Assembly (NCBI GenBank): GCA_027924585.1
Contig: BSBM01001067.1
Coordinates: 5,974,501 to 6,038,500 of the forward strand
Source of the DNA: Larix kaempferi
Lineage: Eukaryota; Streptophyta; Pinopsida; Pinales; Pinaceae
DNA: 64,000 nucleotides
Direction of reading: 5' to 3'
Part shown: piece by piece, positions 46,641-57,155 of the stretch
Numbering within the stretch: the first letter of the stretch is position 1
How the letters are laid out: the number at the start of each line of letters is the position of its first letter
Translations under genes and position numbers: made by a program
The notes under the pieces: model-generated
The model's input: only the letters and a program-made list of their open reading frames with translations
Databases searched by the model: none
Told to the model about the DNA's origin: nothing

Positions 46641-47776
46641 AACATGTGTGAATGAATGATTAATTACATAAGTATTTCTAAGTTAGTTGAATGCATAAGT
46701 CAATTGGATAAATGCTTAGCCCGCAAAGTCGATATAGTGTGATCCCTAAGCACAGCACCGGAAGTGCGCAGTTACTTGGTTGTTTGTTATAGTGTATAAG
46801 TTCGCAAGGATTGCAGGCTATTATGTTGTTGTATGTGTCTGTTTACACTAAGTAAGGCCTATTGGAGTTTCATAAGTGTTAGAAGGAAGCGCGGTCATCA
46901 GTTGTGCTATCCTATCGTTGACTAATCCTCCTGGATCGCGCAGTCCTTGGATGTGCGATAGTCTAAGTGCTAACCGCGAAGAGGGTGAGATTCGAGCAAT
47001 CCCCGACTCGCAGTGCAAGTCCTGTAGCGCGTTTCCTGCCAATCCATTGAAACACTCATCACCTAGTTGTCGAAACTTGATTCCACACCCCCCATTACTT
47101 CGCCTCGGGCAAGACCTCGGTCTGTTCGCAGGCTGTTACCGAAAGGGCCGGTGAAAAAGGGGTTTTGTTGGTTCCTCGAACTATGCAGAACCTGGGTCTT
47201 TCTAGAAAACCTGAAGAACAGTTAAGTAGCCAACAAATGGTTTCTTTTTCGCGCTAAGAACCGGTGATGAGTACAGAACCTTGGAATCATGAGAATAAAT
47301 AAATCTGGGACTGGGTAGACAAGACAGAGAGAGATTTTTCCAGAAAAAGAGAATAGATATCTGCATCTATCTAACGTACAGTGGTTAAACAAATACCTGT
47401 GGAAGGATATCCATGAAATTTTCTGGGCAAGCTTTGGAAACAAGTTGCGTGCGTGGCTATCAAGACTCGCAGAGCGAAAGGACTGTTTCCAATAAGGAGC
47501 ACCTACCAAGTGGAATCCTAAGCTTATTCAGTAGCTTAAATAAGTAAATACCCCACTCTCACGAGGAGTCAACTTTTGGGTTGACAGTATACTAGAAGGC
47601 TTCGTGACAGAGTTCGTTGTGGACACCCTAAATTCATACAGCACAGCCGAAGCAGAGTTCTTCAAAGGTTTCAGAGGTAAGTACCTGAACAATTTGAGTT
47701 TATATATTAAAATACTTTTAGCTGAGAAAGGCGTTTTAAGAATGCAGTAAAATTCACAGAAATTTTTGAGTCTGTC
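46641..47776 (+). other. Leader upstream of gypsy E gag
   Basis: No coding frame. The 46730-47170 part is richer in GCGC, CGCA and GCGCAG than the flanks, the same word bias seen throughout element E coding DNA, which suggests it belongs to E. Two minus frames here have no family resemblance. Confidence 0.4.
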
Positions 47777-49369
47777 ATGGTGAATAGCATATATAGTGAC
47801 TCTGATGAAGATACACACAATTTGAGAAGTGGAAAAAGATATAAGTACACCACTCAAAAGAACCCTCGTGAACATGAACTCCACGTGGACATTGATTTAG
47901 ACGTTGAGACTGATAGCCAGACCGCACCTCCATCAGCTACCTATCAGCCTCCAACTCCGCAGAATCCACCGGTTGTGAATGTCGTGCCTCCTATTGCACC
48001 TAATCCACCAGTTCAGAACCCTCTAGTTGTTAATATTCCTATTCCTCAGAATGTCAATACCAGTAACACCACAAGAGTGAGTACTTAGACCATTCCAACT
48101 CAGACCATTCAAACTCAGAACATTCCGACCCAGAACATTTCACGCAGTAGCATACCTAACACCACTCAGACCACTGTGCAAAATATTGTACCACCTAGAA
48201 CGAGAATGACTGACGATATCAAGTTGTCGATATTTAAGGGAACGGGTCTAGAAGACCCTGAGCAACATTGGTTTCTATGTGAAGTTGTGTGGAGTGTCAA
48301 ACAAGTTCAGGATGATGCTGTGAAGCAAGCACAGCTCGTCACTACATTCAGTGATAGAACTTTGAACTGGTTCATGAAGTATTCTCAGGGACATAATAGA
48401 ACTCTAGTGGAGATTAAGGCTTCCCTATTAAGAGAGTTAAAGAATCCAAAGTCAAAATCCCAGTGTATAACAGAACTGAAAGAGATTAAGCAAAAAGCTA
48501 ATGAAATAGTCTGGGAATTTGACCAGAAGTTTAAAACATTGTTAGACCAGATTAGTTTTGTCATAGCATCGCAATAGCACCAGGAGTGGTTCATAGTCAT
48601 GTTATTGCCCCATATTAGACTACCGATAATGCAACGGAAGGTTGCTTCGCAGGAAAAAGCCTTAGAAATTGCGATAAAATTAGAATCTTCGCTGATATGA
48701 GAGACTAGCACTGGAATATCTCAAATCCATACCCAGCTAGCTACCCTGACATTACAGTTGCCGGACATGAAGAAGGGGAAAGAACAAAGACAAGAAATCT
48801 GGTGTACAGGATGCAAGGGAGAAGGACACACCAGGGAGAATTGTCCTTTGTTTCAAGAATACCTTAACGGTGGAGCACCAAATCCACTAAATCAGAACCA
48901 AGCGCCATGGTGTGAGATCTGTAGAAATAGAGGACACCGGCCAGAAGACTGTTACTTAATACAGAAGTATGTGCGAACACCTAAGAATTTATACTGCACA
49001 TTCTGTAAATCTATTAGACATGATGATTCCAACTGTATATAATATGAGCTCATGATGGAAAGAAAGCAAGATATAGAGCATATGTGTGGTGGTGGAGTAT
49101 ACAGAGTCCAAGAAGAAACTCTGCAGAACAAGGATAACACACAATATGATCAAGGCGCATACATAGGTCATGGAGGATACTGTGAAAGAGGAAGAAATAC
49201 TGGCCCAGGACAAGGAAGAGGAAGAGGCCAGATGATCTATTGTAGCTGTGTCCAGCCAGGTCACTTATCTAGAGATTGTACCAATGCGTGTACTACCTGT
49301 AATTATTTTAAATATTTTGATCATGTCATTGAGGCATGCCCAGTTGTCGTGCAGGAAAATACCTTATAG
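47777..49369 (+). pseudogene. gag: Gypsy element E gag with five zinc-knuckle-like motifs
   Basis: One continuous frame of about 530 codons, broken by stops at 48086, 48575, about 48698 and 49040. A Pro/Asn/Gln-rich N terminus (PPTPQNPPVV) precedes a retrotransposon gag capsid-like part (KLSIFKGTGLEDPEQHWFL, LNWFMKYSQG). Then come CTGCKGEGHTRENC, CEICRNRGHRPEDC, CTFCKSIRHDDSNC, CSCVQPGHLSRDC and CTTCNYFKYFDHVIEAC. The first three are proper CX2CX4HX4C knuckles; the last two are altered. A GRGRG box sits between them. Gag would form the particle and bind RNA. Confidence 0.85.
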
Positions 49370-49460
49370 TGGGGAGACGACACTACCAACTTGAGTGGGG
49401 TGATAGGTAAATACATTCATTGTCTTGCATTAGTTACTACAAATGGAAAGAGGTTAAGAT

Positions 49461-49968
49461 TCTGAAAGCCGTACCTTTTTAACGACGGATGGTCCTAGCT
49501 TTCGCTTGATCTTACGCAATGATGAACCTACAACACAAAGTTGACCTTCCTCAACGTATCTTGACTTAATAAATATGATGAAATTAAAAATAACTTAACA
49601 TCAACTACAATCAGATATTTAACCAAATAAACATTCAATCAAATAGACATTCAATTTGGGATGGGAAGGGTATTTCCACCTTTTATTGTCAAAGAAATGT
49701 AGATAAGTACAGATATACCTGATCTATCCAGACACTTCTGCAACCGAGTCTTGGGCTCCTGCTCTTCACAATGACTTGGGAATTCCTCCAGCGTAACAGC
49801 AGTTAAAGCATTCCTTCTAGGTCCCTCTCTCATGGCTTCCCCTTGTATTTATGGGACAAGGTAGGTAGTTGAATTCGAGAGGTGGCTGAATTGGGAGGTT
49901 GGGGAAGTTGCAGAACCAACTTCAACTAATCTCAATTCTTAATCTTAATATATTTTTTCCATTTCATC
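49461..49968 (-). mobile_element. 508-bp insertion in element E, promoter-like on minus strand
   Basis: Flanked by TTAAGAT at 49454-49460 and 49969-49975, a 7-bp direct repeat suggesting a target-site duplication. The minus strand has a TATA-like CCCATAAATACAAGG near 49850 and an AATAAA near 49680, the order seen in LTRs. The ends are near TGAAA...TTTCA. A 61-codon minus frame (49651-49833) lies between. The class of element is not decided. Confidence 0.4.
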
Positions 49969-49975
49969 TTAAGAT

Positions 49976-50459
49976 GTGCGCAGGTTTCATACAACCAGAC
50001 TAGCATACAATATGCAACTTTTGCACTTGACAACCAGCCTTTGCAACATTTAGAGGATGTGCGCAGGTTGTCCTCAATAAGACCAGCGTTCAGAACGCAG
50101 GATCACTATGGCAATAGTAGCGCACATGTCATGAAAATTGTAGAAAAAATATGTTTTTCAGCTGAAGAGTGTAGTTTCAGCAGTAACTCATCCAGGGTCA
50201 ACCTATCTCTTCCATCCATAGTGTCCTTTTGTGTGATCGACAGAGTGATGTGATCAAGGACGGAGAAGTGCAGATTTGACCTATAACACCAATGTTAGCA
50301 GCAGAAATGCAGAAAAGAAAGCAAGAAGTACCTAACCCGAATATTCAGCTGATCGCAATAGAGAAAAGGACTGCAGATCCAAGTATTAATGTTGTGACGT
50401 GAAGTGGTGCTGCAACGGGAAGAGATAGGCAAGCAGAAGCTTTGACTTCTGGAGACTTT
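49976..50459 (+). other. Element E segment between insertion and pol frame
   Basis: GATGTGCGCAGGTT occurs twice (about 49974 and 50056), an imperfect 82-bp duplication. Word bias matches element E but the frame is unreadable. Confidence 0.35.
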
Positions 50460-51130
50460 GAAACTAAGTAGACCCCTACTGAAGCAGTCTGGATCAAAAA
50501 ATCTAGTGGGAAATTATCTACTTTCAACCTGGAGAGAAACAAAGAAGTCTTCGAAGAAGCACGAGACATCTTCAAAGAGCCAGTACCTATGTCACCAAGA
50601 ATCCAGTTGCGAATTCAAACACTGCATATGGAGGATATGCCAGCAGCTTATGACAAAATGTGCACCGCAACAGAGACAGGCACTTCTGTTGCGCAGTTCC
50701 TACAGAGCTGCATGAAATTATTGAAGAGCACAGACGCTGTAGTGTAATTAGAAAAATTACTAAACCAATATGAACCACGTAGTGAGATGGATACTGCCCG
50801 GGGCGCAATTCGTCACATCAAGAGCCATAAAAGAATAGGCCGAAAAGTGAGGCTCAATGCGCAAATAGGAGATTGTGAGATGGATGAGATCATCCTTGAA
50901 TTAGGGTCAGAGGTAAATGTCATACCTTTTGGGAGATTAGCCAATATTATTGTTGACATCGATGGAGTGCGAAGTCATGCAGACTTGGAGGTTATTGAAA
51001 TTGTGGATGATATTCAGCCTTATCCAGCACTATTGGGTATAGACTGGGTGATGGATAACCTCGCAATCATAAACCTGAAGACTAAGAAGATGATCTTCGA
51101 AGGGCAGGATATTAGGGTCATCGCACCCTT
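50460..51130 (+). pseudogene. Element E pol N-terminal part and protease
   Basis: A frame runs from about 50480 (NLERNKEVFEEARDIFKEPVP) with one TAA at 50745-50747 and into RLNAQIGDCEMDEIILELGSEVNVIPFGRL. The protease D-x-G appears as E-L-G-S, so the catalytic Asp is lost, and the stretch between GSEVNV and IPFGRL looks shortened. ALLGIDWVMDNLAIINLKTK and IAPLDPSQGERY follow. The frame differs from that of gag, as is usual between gag and pol. Confidence 0.7.
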
Positions 51131-52205
51131 GGACCCTTCGCAAGGAGAAAGGTACACTGAGTCGATTCAAGAAGAATCCAGAGAACAGGATCTTGAACAC
51201 ATTTACAAGATGACTGCGAATCAGGATGACTACATTAATCCTACGGCAGATAGAGCACTTAGTTGGCGATGTGACAGTTCTTGCATATCAAACTTCGACG
51301 CAGGACTGGAGAATTGGCAAAGTCATATGCATGAAGTATCTGCAAGAAGATGCACACAGATCACAAAGTCACTGCATTGGATTGGAACCGAGGTAAGTCC
51401 AATCCCCACTTATGATGGCTCGACTAATGTTTATTCATTTATTCAATAATATAGTGTATCAGTTGCAGCTGAACATCGCATATCAGCATTAGATATAGCA
51501 CTGCACGAGACACCTACCAGATGGTGGGTCGTGCATAAGCAGACTTTGACTACATGGGATCAGTGCAGACATATGATGCAAATTAGATTCGCAAAGAAAG
51601 TTACACTGACATTTGGAAAGTATAATGGACGGACGGATCCGAGGGATCACATGGAAATTTGTTCACGGGCATGGGAAAAGAGACCACAGACGGAATGGGT
51701 TCATCTGTTTGTGCACACATTGGAGGAGCAGACTCCAAAGAATTGCTATATAGACACAGAGCTTCGCAGAGGAACTATAGATTGGCTTACCTTAACTGCA
51801 AACTTCCAGAGAACTTTTAGCTTTGAAGATGAAATTCCAAGCATAAATGAAGCTCTTCAGATTATCAAAGAAAGGATATTCAAACCCGAATGTCCAAGTA
51901 TAAACAAGGCATTAGAGGAAATCAAAGAGAAGGTGTTTGAAGATGTAAAGGTACCTGTGAACCTACAACCAGAATGGGAAAGATAGATAGAACATGCCTT
52001 TGAATGCTATAATCTTGTTGAAAATGAAGAAGAACAAGAGAGCGATGAGGAGGATCTACGCAATATCAATATCCCTGAGTCAGAAGGAGCACGCGATGTA
52101 GAGGGACCTCCATTGCAAATTCCAGATATGAGTGGACCTATTAAGACAAGAAAAGAGAACATTGGCACAAGTGAAGAGCCGAAGTTCATGTCCATTGGAG
52201 ATTAC
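51131..52205 (+). pseudogene. Element E second gag-like segment between protease and RT
   Basis: Same frame as the protease, with stops at 51447-51449 and 51984-51986. It reads YKMTANQDDYINPTADRALSW, then LDIALHETPTRWW, WVHLFVHTLEEQTPKNCYIDTELRRGTIDW and NFQRTFSFEDEIPS. The run of a Trp-rich end (ARWW-like), a helix with WVH.F.HTL, and LRRGT.DW...T..F..TFSFED recalls retrotransposon gag capsid folds. An acidic linker (ENEEEQESDEEDL) leads to the RT. Its job in the element is unknown. Confidence 0.5.
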
Positions 52206-52677
52206 TGGGATGATGCAACGGTTGCGCAAATCGCAGACCTTCTGCATGAATATCAAGATCTGTTTCCGACAAAATTTTCTGAAATGAAAGGCATTTTGGG
52301 CGAATTGGGAGTTATGAAAATACCTCTCAAGCCAGGTGCGAAGCCCGTTAAGCAAAGGCCTTATAGACTGAATCCCGGATATAAACAAAGAGTGAAAGCA
52401 GAAATTGAAAAGATGATTGATGCAGGGATCATTGAGCCCATTGGGATGATGCAACGGTTGCGCAAATCGCAGACCTTCTGCATGAATATCAAGATCTGTT
52501 TCCAACAAAATTTTCTGAAATGAAAGGCATTTTGGGCGAATTGGGAGTTATGAAAATACCTCTCAAGCCAGGTGCGAAGCCCGTTAAGCAAAGGCCTTAT
52601 AGACTGAATCCCAGATATAAACAAAGAGTGAAAGCAGAAATTGACAAGATGATTGATGCAGGGATCATTGAGCCCAT
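52206..52677. repeat. 236-bp tandem duplication inside E RT
   Basis: TGGGATGATGCAACGG starts at 52206 and 52442, exactly 236 bp apart. The two copies differ at only about three or four positions (for example TTTCCGAC/TTTCCAAC, CCCGGATA/CCCAGATA, GAAAAGATG/GACAAGATG). Because 236 is not divisible by three it shifts the reading frame. It is therefore a late event in a much older element. Confidence 0.85.
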
Positions 52678-53460
52678 TGAAGAGTTAGAGTGGATAAGCC
52701 CGATGGTTATCCAAGACAAAATTACTAAAGGTGAGATCAGGATCTGCGTAGACCTTAGGAAGTTGAATGATGCTTCGCTGCATAACCCCTTTTCTACTCT
52801 GTTTACATATGAAGTATTAGACAATGTGGGAGGAAATGAGTCCTACTCATTTACTGATGGATTCTCTAGATACCATCAGATCAGGATTGATCCAGCAGAC
52901 AGACATAAGACAACATTTGCTACCGAATGGGGATCATATCAGTACATCGTTATGCCATTTGGGTTGAAGAATACACCTGCCATATTTTCCAGGGTTGTTG
53001 TGGCTGCATTCAAGGACTTTATCCATAAGTTCTTAGAGTTTTATTTTTATGATTGGACTGTCTTTAGTTTGCTGAAGAACCATTTTGAAAACCTGAGAAT
53101 GATGTTAGATAAGTGCTGACAACATCAAATTTCATTGAATTTAAAGAAATGTGTTTTTTGTGTTCCTTATAGTATTCTTCTAGGACACGTTGTGTGCAGA
53201 CAAGGTCTAATGGTTGATCCTGTGAAGATCACAGTGATTGTGAATTTACCTGCACCAAACTCAGTGAAGCAGCTTCGCACGACACTGGGGCATATAGGAT
53301 ACTATAGAAAATTCATCAAGGGTTACGCACAGATAACCGTGCCGATGGAAAAACTGTTGAAGAAAGAAGCGCAGTTCATATGGAATGCAAAATGTGAGCA
53401 AGGCCTGTACACGCTAAAGGAGAAAATGGTAACTGCGCCTATTCTTGTTTTTCCGGATTA
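52206..53460 (+). pseudogene. Gypsy element E reverse transcriptase
   Basis: Ty3/gypsy RT: KIPLKPGAKPVKQRPYRLNP, EKMIDAGIIEP, WISPMVIQDK, RICVDLRKLND, SFTDGFSRYHQI, PFGLKNTPAIFSRVV. The catalytic YxDD box reads YFYD, with the first Asp changed to Tyr (GAT to TAT), so polymerase activity is lost. A TGA at 53117-53119 sits before LNLKKCVFCVPYSILLGHVV, followed by LRTTLGHIGYYRKFIKGYA. After the 236-bp duplication the reading moves to a second frame, kept to 53954. Confidence 0.88.
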
Positions 53461-53954
53461 GGACAAGCAATTCCATGTACACGTTGATGCTTCGTCCATT
53501 GCACTTGGTGTGGTGCTAGCACATCCAGGAGAGGGAGGCATTGACCATCCCATTGCATTCTCAAGCAGGAAGCTCTCATCAGCTGAAAAGAACTATACGA
53601 CCACATAAAGAGAAGGTCTAGCTATGGTGTATGCACTCCAGAAATTTAGACACTATTTGCCTGGTGCGCACTTCTCAATGTTTACTGACCATTCTGCTTT
53701 GAAGTATTTGGTCAATAAACCAGTGTTAGGGGGGATAATATGCAGATGGCTATTACTCTTCCAAGAATATGATTTTGAAATTGTGGTTAAGCCAGATAGA
53801 TTGAACCTAGGACCTGACCATCTCTCAAGGATAAAGTCAGGCAAAGAACCCACCAATCTTGAAGACAATCTGCCTGACGCGTAGTTATTTGCCATACAAG
53901 TCGCTGATGATTATTACAAGGATATTGTAGACTTCTTGACTACGAGATTGGAAC
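53461..53954 (+). pseudogene. Gypsy element E RNase H
   Basis: Continues the RT frame: FHVHVDASSIALGVVLA (first Asp), PIAFSSRKLSSAEKNYTT, stop, REGLAMVYALQKFRHYL (Glu), FTDHSALKYL (Asp), FEIVVKPDRLNLGPDHLSR (last Asp). Stops at 53459, 53606 and 53882. The frame is cut at codon position 53954 by the CACTA-like element and resumes at 61575 in the same phase. Confidence 0.88.
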
Positions 53955-54300
53955 CACTAGGTTTTTTTGACCCAAAATCCAAGTGGAAAAAAGTCGGATT
54001 TTCTACATCTTGTGGTCGACCATCCGACCACTTTCATATTTCTTTAACATCGGTCCAATTTCGGCTGTTATCCGACGGTAGGACGGTCGTCGGATAACCA
54101 ACTCCACTATGTAGTCGGATTTTCGACCACTTTCACTTATTAGGAAGTCGGATATCTCTGGCGAGGTAGTCGAATATCCGACGATCCGTCCATGTGGAAA
54201 TGGTCTATATCCGACATTCTTTGTCGTCGGTGGTATGGCAAGAATGTCGGATATCTACGGTGTAGTAGTCGGATATCCGACGACCGTTTGGTATTTTGAA
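53955..54300. repeat. Left subterminal repeat region of the CACTA-like element
   Basis: GTCGGATTTTC, GTCGGATATC, ATATCCGACGA and CGTCGGATAACC recur in both directions at least ten times, many as the palindrome GTCGGATATCCGAC. Such clusters are transposase binding sites in CACTA elements; that role here is inferred. Confidence 0.65.
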
Positions 54301-54664
54301 AAAAAATACACTATTAAACTAGTGTTTCAACAGTGGTTTAAAGACTTTATTGGATACACTACTTTTTTATCACAACATAAACTAGTGTTTCCATATTTGA
54401 TTCTTCAATGACGGTCTAGAGACGAATAGTGGCATGAATTTTTTGTGAATACAATATGGTGACATTGCCTTCTTGTAGAGGGCCAAGGGATTTCAAATTT
54501 GTATTTTTTTATAGATCATGTAAGGATTTTTGGCCAGGCAGGGTTTCATAGATCATTTATTACTTAGCATTTGATCCTAGGATTTCAACCTAGGGTTTCA
54601 TAGATCATTTCTTACTTAGCATTTGATCCTAGGATTTCAACCCATCTTCAAGGATTTCCACAAT
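54301..54664. repeat. Non-coding, with a short direct repeat
   Basis: CCTAGGGTTTCATAGATCATTT(A/C)TTACTTAGC... is present twice in tandem near 54537 and 54591 (about 54 bp apart). Nothing coding. Confidence 0.45.
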
Positions 54665-55084
54665 GCACAAGGAACCTGTCCAAGTACCAAGTGTCTAAGT
54701 TAATGTTTGAAGCTAGTACATCTGAATTGAAAGACATGTGAACATATTTCAATCCTGCAAAAAAAAAAGCAAAATTGCATCAATTCTATCAGAATAATAT
54801 ATTCATAATAATAGAATAAAACATCATAAAAGGTTTTAGTATCTAACCTTATAGGTAGATGATGAATCTCACCCATCGTTTGCTTGACTTTTCTGACCAA
54901 TAATAGCTCTTGGATAATTCTCGCTTTCAGTGGAGATGTAGAACAAAAGCTCACTTAGTGTTGTCATGAAAAACATTCTCACTTTTTCCTGCTTATCTCG
55001 AAGGACATCAATTAGCACTGATATTATTCCAGTACTAGCCACTTCATCTTCATTAAGAGTTTCATGCCGAATCAACAAACCCAT
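54665..55084 (-). pseudogene. Captured armadillo/HEAT-like gene fragment, two exons
   Basis: The minus frame from 55084 to 54873 (LLIRHETLNEDEVASTGIIS, VLIDVLRDKQEKVRMFFMTT, LSELLFYIS) has the helix pattern of armadillo/HEAT repeats. It resembles the repeat part of plant RUNKEL/FUSED-type kinases from memory, at low certainty. It ends at a good splice donor (GATGG, then GTGAGA). About 115 bp on, TTTTTTTTGCAG opens a second short exon near 54757 (YVHMSFNSDVLAS...). Keeping introns means a DNA-level capture, not a retrocopy. Confidence 0.5.
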
Positions 55085-55435
55085 TAAAAAAAAGATCTCA
55101 CTCTACTCCACAAATAGTTACTCAAGTGATCTTTCATCATCTGGAAACCGGAAATTGGTTATGAGGAGCAACCAAACATCACAACAAGCTCCAAGAAATT
55201 GTCAAAATTTAGATGACACACGAGTGGGTTGTAGAAAGCCAGCATCATAGCCATTCATTGAGCTCCTCTCTGTTTCGAGAATAATTTAATATTCTCTATT
55301 GAACAGGGCCAACCACATGAAGGTGGAAGCTCTTATGGACCCTCCCCCCCCTCACATCACTCTCAATTCCCCATACCCAATGCATGTACTTGACAAAAAA
55401 AAAACGTGCAAATTCATCCATATTTCATCATGAAC

Positions 55436-55690
55436 TTTCATCTATCATTCATTCAATAAAGGCTAACATTCATTAAACCATTGTTTCATTCAGTCAACAC
55501 ATTCATTCAATATATAAAAGATAACATTCAATAAACCATTCATTCATTCATTCAATAAAAGCTGACATTCAATAAAGGTCACAGTTTACTACATCCTTAA
55601 ACCATTGTTTCATTCATTCATTAAACCATTCATTCATTCAGTGAACGCATTCATTCAATAAAAGCTAACATTCAATAAAGGTAACCATTT
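55436..55690. repeat. CATT-rich minisatellite
   Basis: CATTCATTCAATAAAAGCTAACATTCAATAAA and variants repeat irregularly, with runs of ATTC tetramers. It lies inside the intron-side flank of the BTB fragment. Confidence 0.65.
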
Positions 55691-55720
55691 ACTACACTGA
55701 ATCATTAAACCATTTCTTAC

Positions 55721-55934
55721 CTTGATTTCAAGAGGCGGCTGTGAAGATGAACAGTCATAAAGCATCATTTCATATATCTCTGATTTTCTCAAAACTCGAG
55801 AATGAAGATAAAGAGTATTTGCATGGTAATCTGTTCCATCCAAACCTATCAAGTGTACTTTTAGGTCAGTGATATTCTTTTCTCCGAATTGTAGCAGTTG
55901 TTTGGCCATTTTCACCTTGTAAATTGAAGGATTC
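55721..55934 (-). pseudogene. Captured BTB/POZ exon with splice borders
   Basis: BTB/POZ domains mediate dimerisation and link substrates to CUL3 ubiquitin ligases. The minus strand has TTTGCAG before 55934 and AAG/GTAAGA after 55721, so a whole exon of 214 bp with both splice sites. It encodes MAKQLLQFGEKNITDLKVHL, then IGLDGTDYHANTLYLHSRVL and SEIYEMMLYD, close to the start of a BTB domain (D.KV.L....Y.AH...L...S..F..ML). The reading frame within the exon is open. The rest of the gene is absent. Confidence 0.65.
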
Positions 55935-56044
55935 CTGCAAACAAAGCCCTAAAAGAAGTTGTGTGATGGTGTTTAAATGTAACAAATCCCTGAAAGATCT
56001 TAGAAGCAAATGTAACAAAGCCCAGAAAGAAGATTGCGTAACAT

Positions 56045-56162
56045 AGTGGTTTGTGTTTGCAGGAATCCTTCAATTTACAGGGTGAAAATGGCCAAACAGC
56101 TGCTACAGTTCGGAGTCAAGAATACTGTTGACCTAAAAGTACACTTGATAGGTTTGGATGGA
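56045..56162 (+). pseudogene. Inverted partial copy of the BTB exon
   Basis: The plus strand repeats the acceptor (GTGTTTGCAG) and the first 100 bp of the BTB exon in the opposite direction (MAKQLLQFGVKNTVDLKVHL), ending abruptly after GGTTTGGATGGAA. With 55835-55940 it forms an imperfect inverted repeat with a spacer of about 110 bp, able to fold as a hairpin if transcribed. Confidence 0.7.
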
Positions 56163-56284
56163 AACCATTTTCAATGTTGATGCCACTTCCCTCCTAATTG
56201 TCTTGCAAAACGACGTCAAAGTGAGGAAAAAGAAAATTAAAGAAAACATATAATTTGCATCGAAAAAAAACAGGGTATGAACTA

Positions 56285-57155
56285 ACTGAGGAAATTCGAA
56301 CCTGCGTCCTATGTCTAGTCCCAAGGCTACCACCTTCAAGCTTGAAGTGCCGCTGACAATGGAAGACACAAGAGTAGTTTATTACCACCGTGCGAATTTA
56401 ATTTGACCTTTCAATTCCCATCGCCATTTCCTCTCATATGGCATCCCACAACCATTTCTCTTGACACCCACTCTTCATTCATTCTGTATGCATTTCACTA
56501 TGCAACCGTCTCATATTATCATTGCGTTTTCCCTCAATTAGTTTATCAATTCAGTATGACCCACACCTGCCATCCGAGGAGTGTTGCCAGCGGTCTTGAG
56601 TTTCATCCTGGCAATGGTGACGATTCATGGTATTATGTTTAATCTCTTCGACTGCAATATGGAAAAGTACTCATAGTTCACTACGAAGGTTTGTCTAACA
56701 AATGTGATGGTTTGGGTTCCGTGCCCCAGGAGCAATTCCTCAAAGTGTCCCTAAATGGCACCGGGGTTACGGAACCCAAACCATCAAATTTGTCAGACAA
56801 ACCTTCATAGTGAACTTTGAGTTTGATATTGCAGCCGAAGGGAAACACAATACCATGAATCATCACCACTGCCAGGCTGAAACTCAAGACCGCTGGCAAC
56901 ACACCTCGGACGGCGGGCGTGGGTCATACTAAATTGATAAACTAATTGAGGGAAAACGTAGTGAGAATCTGAGACGGTTTCATAGTGAAATGCATATAGA
57001 ATGAATCAAGCTTGAAGTTGGTAGCATGACATCTCCCATTGTGAAATGCATACAGAATGAATCAAGCTTTAAGGTGGTCTCCCATTGTCAGCTGCACTTC
57101 AAGCTTGAAGGTGGTAGCCTTGGGACTAGACATAGGTCGTAGGTTCGAATCTTAT
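56285..57155. repeat. Foldback (large inverted repeat) carrying a SAWADEE/Tudor-like fragment
   Basis: The left arm, about 56285-56742, pairs with the right arm, about 56758-57155; matching blocks include GGTTTGGGTTCCG/CGGAACCCAAACC, GACCGCTGGCAACA, and CAAGCTTGAAGGTGGTAGCC near both outer ends. Left-arm reading: LEFHPGNGDDSWYYV, stop, SLRLQYGKVLIVHYEGLSNK. The DDSWY...L....KVL.VHYEG...K.D pattern resembles the SAWADEE/Tudor-like plant domain (DDAWY..., V.Y..F..E.DEW). The arms differ by an indel of about 100 bp. Confidence 0.6.

Noticed and set aside
46848-47509. Frames on both strands in the element E leader
   Set aside because: Short, overlapping, without family resemblance; they fit a non-coding leader or LTR.
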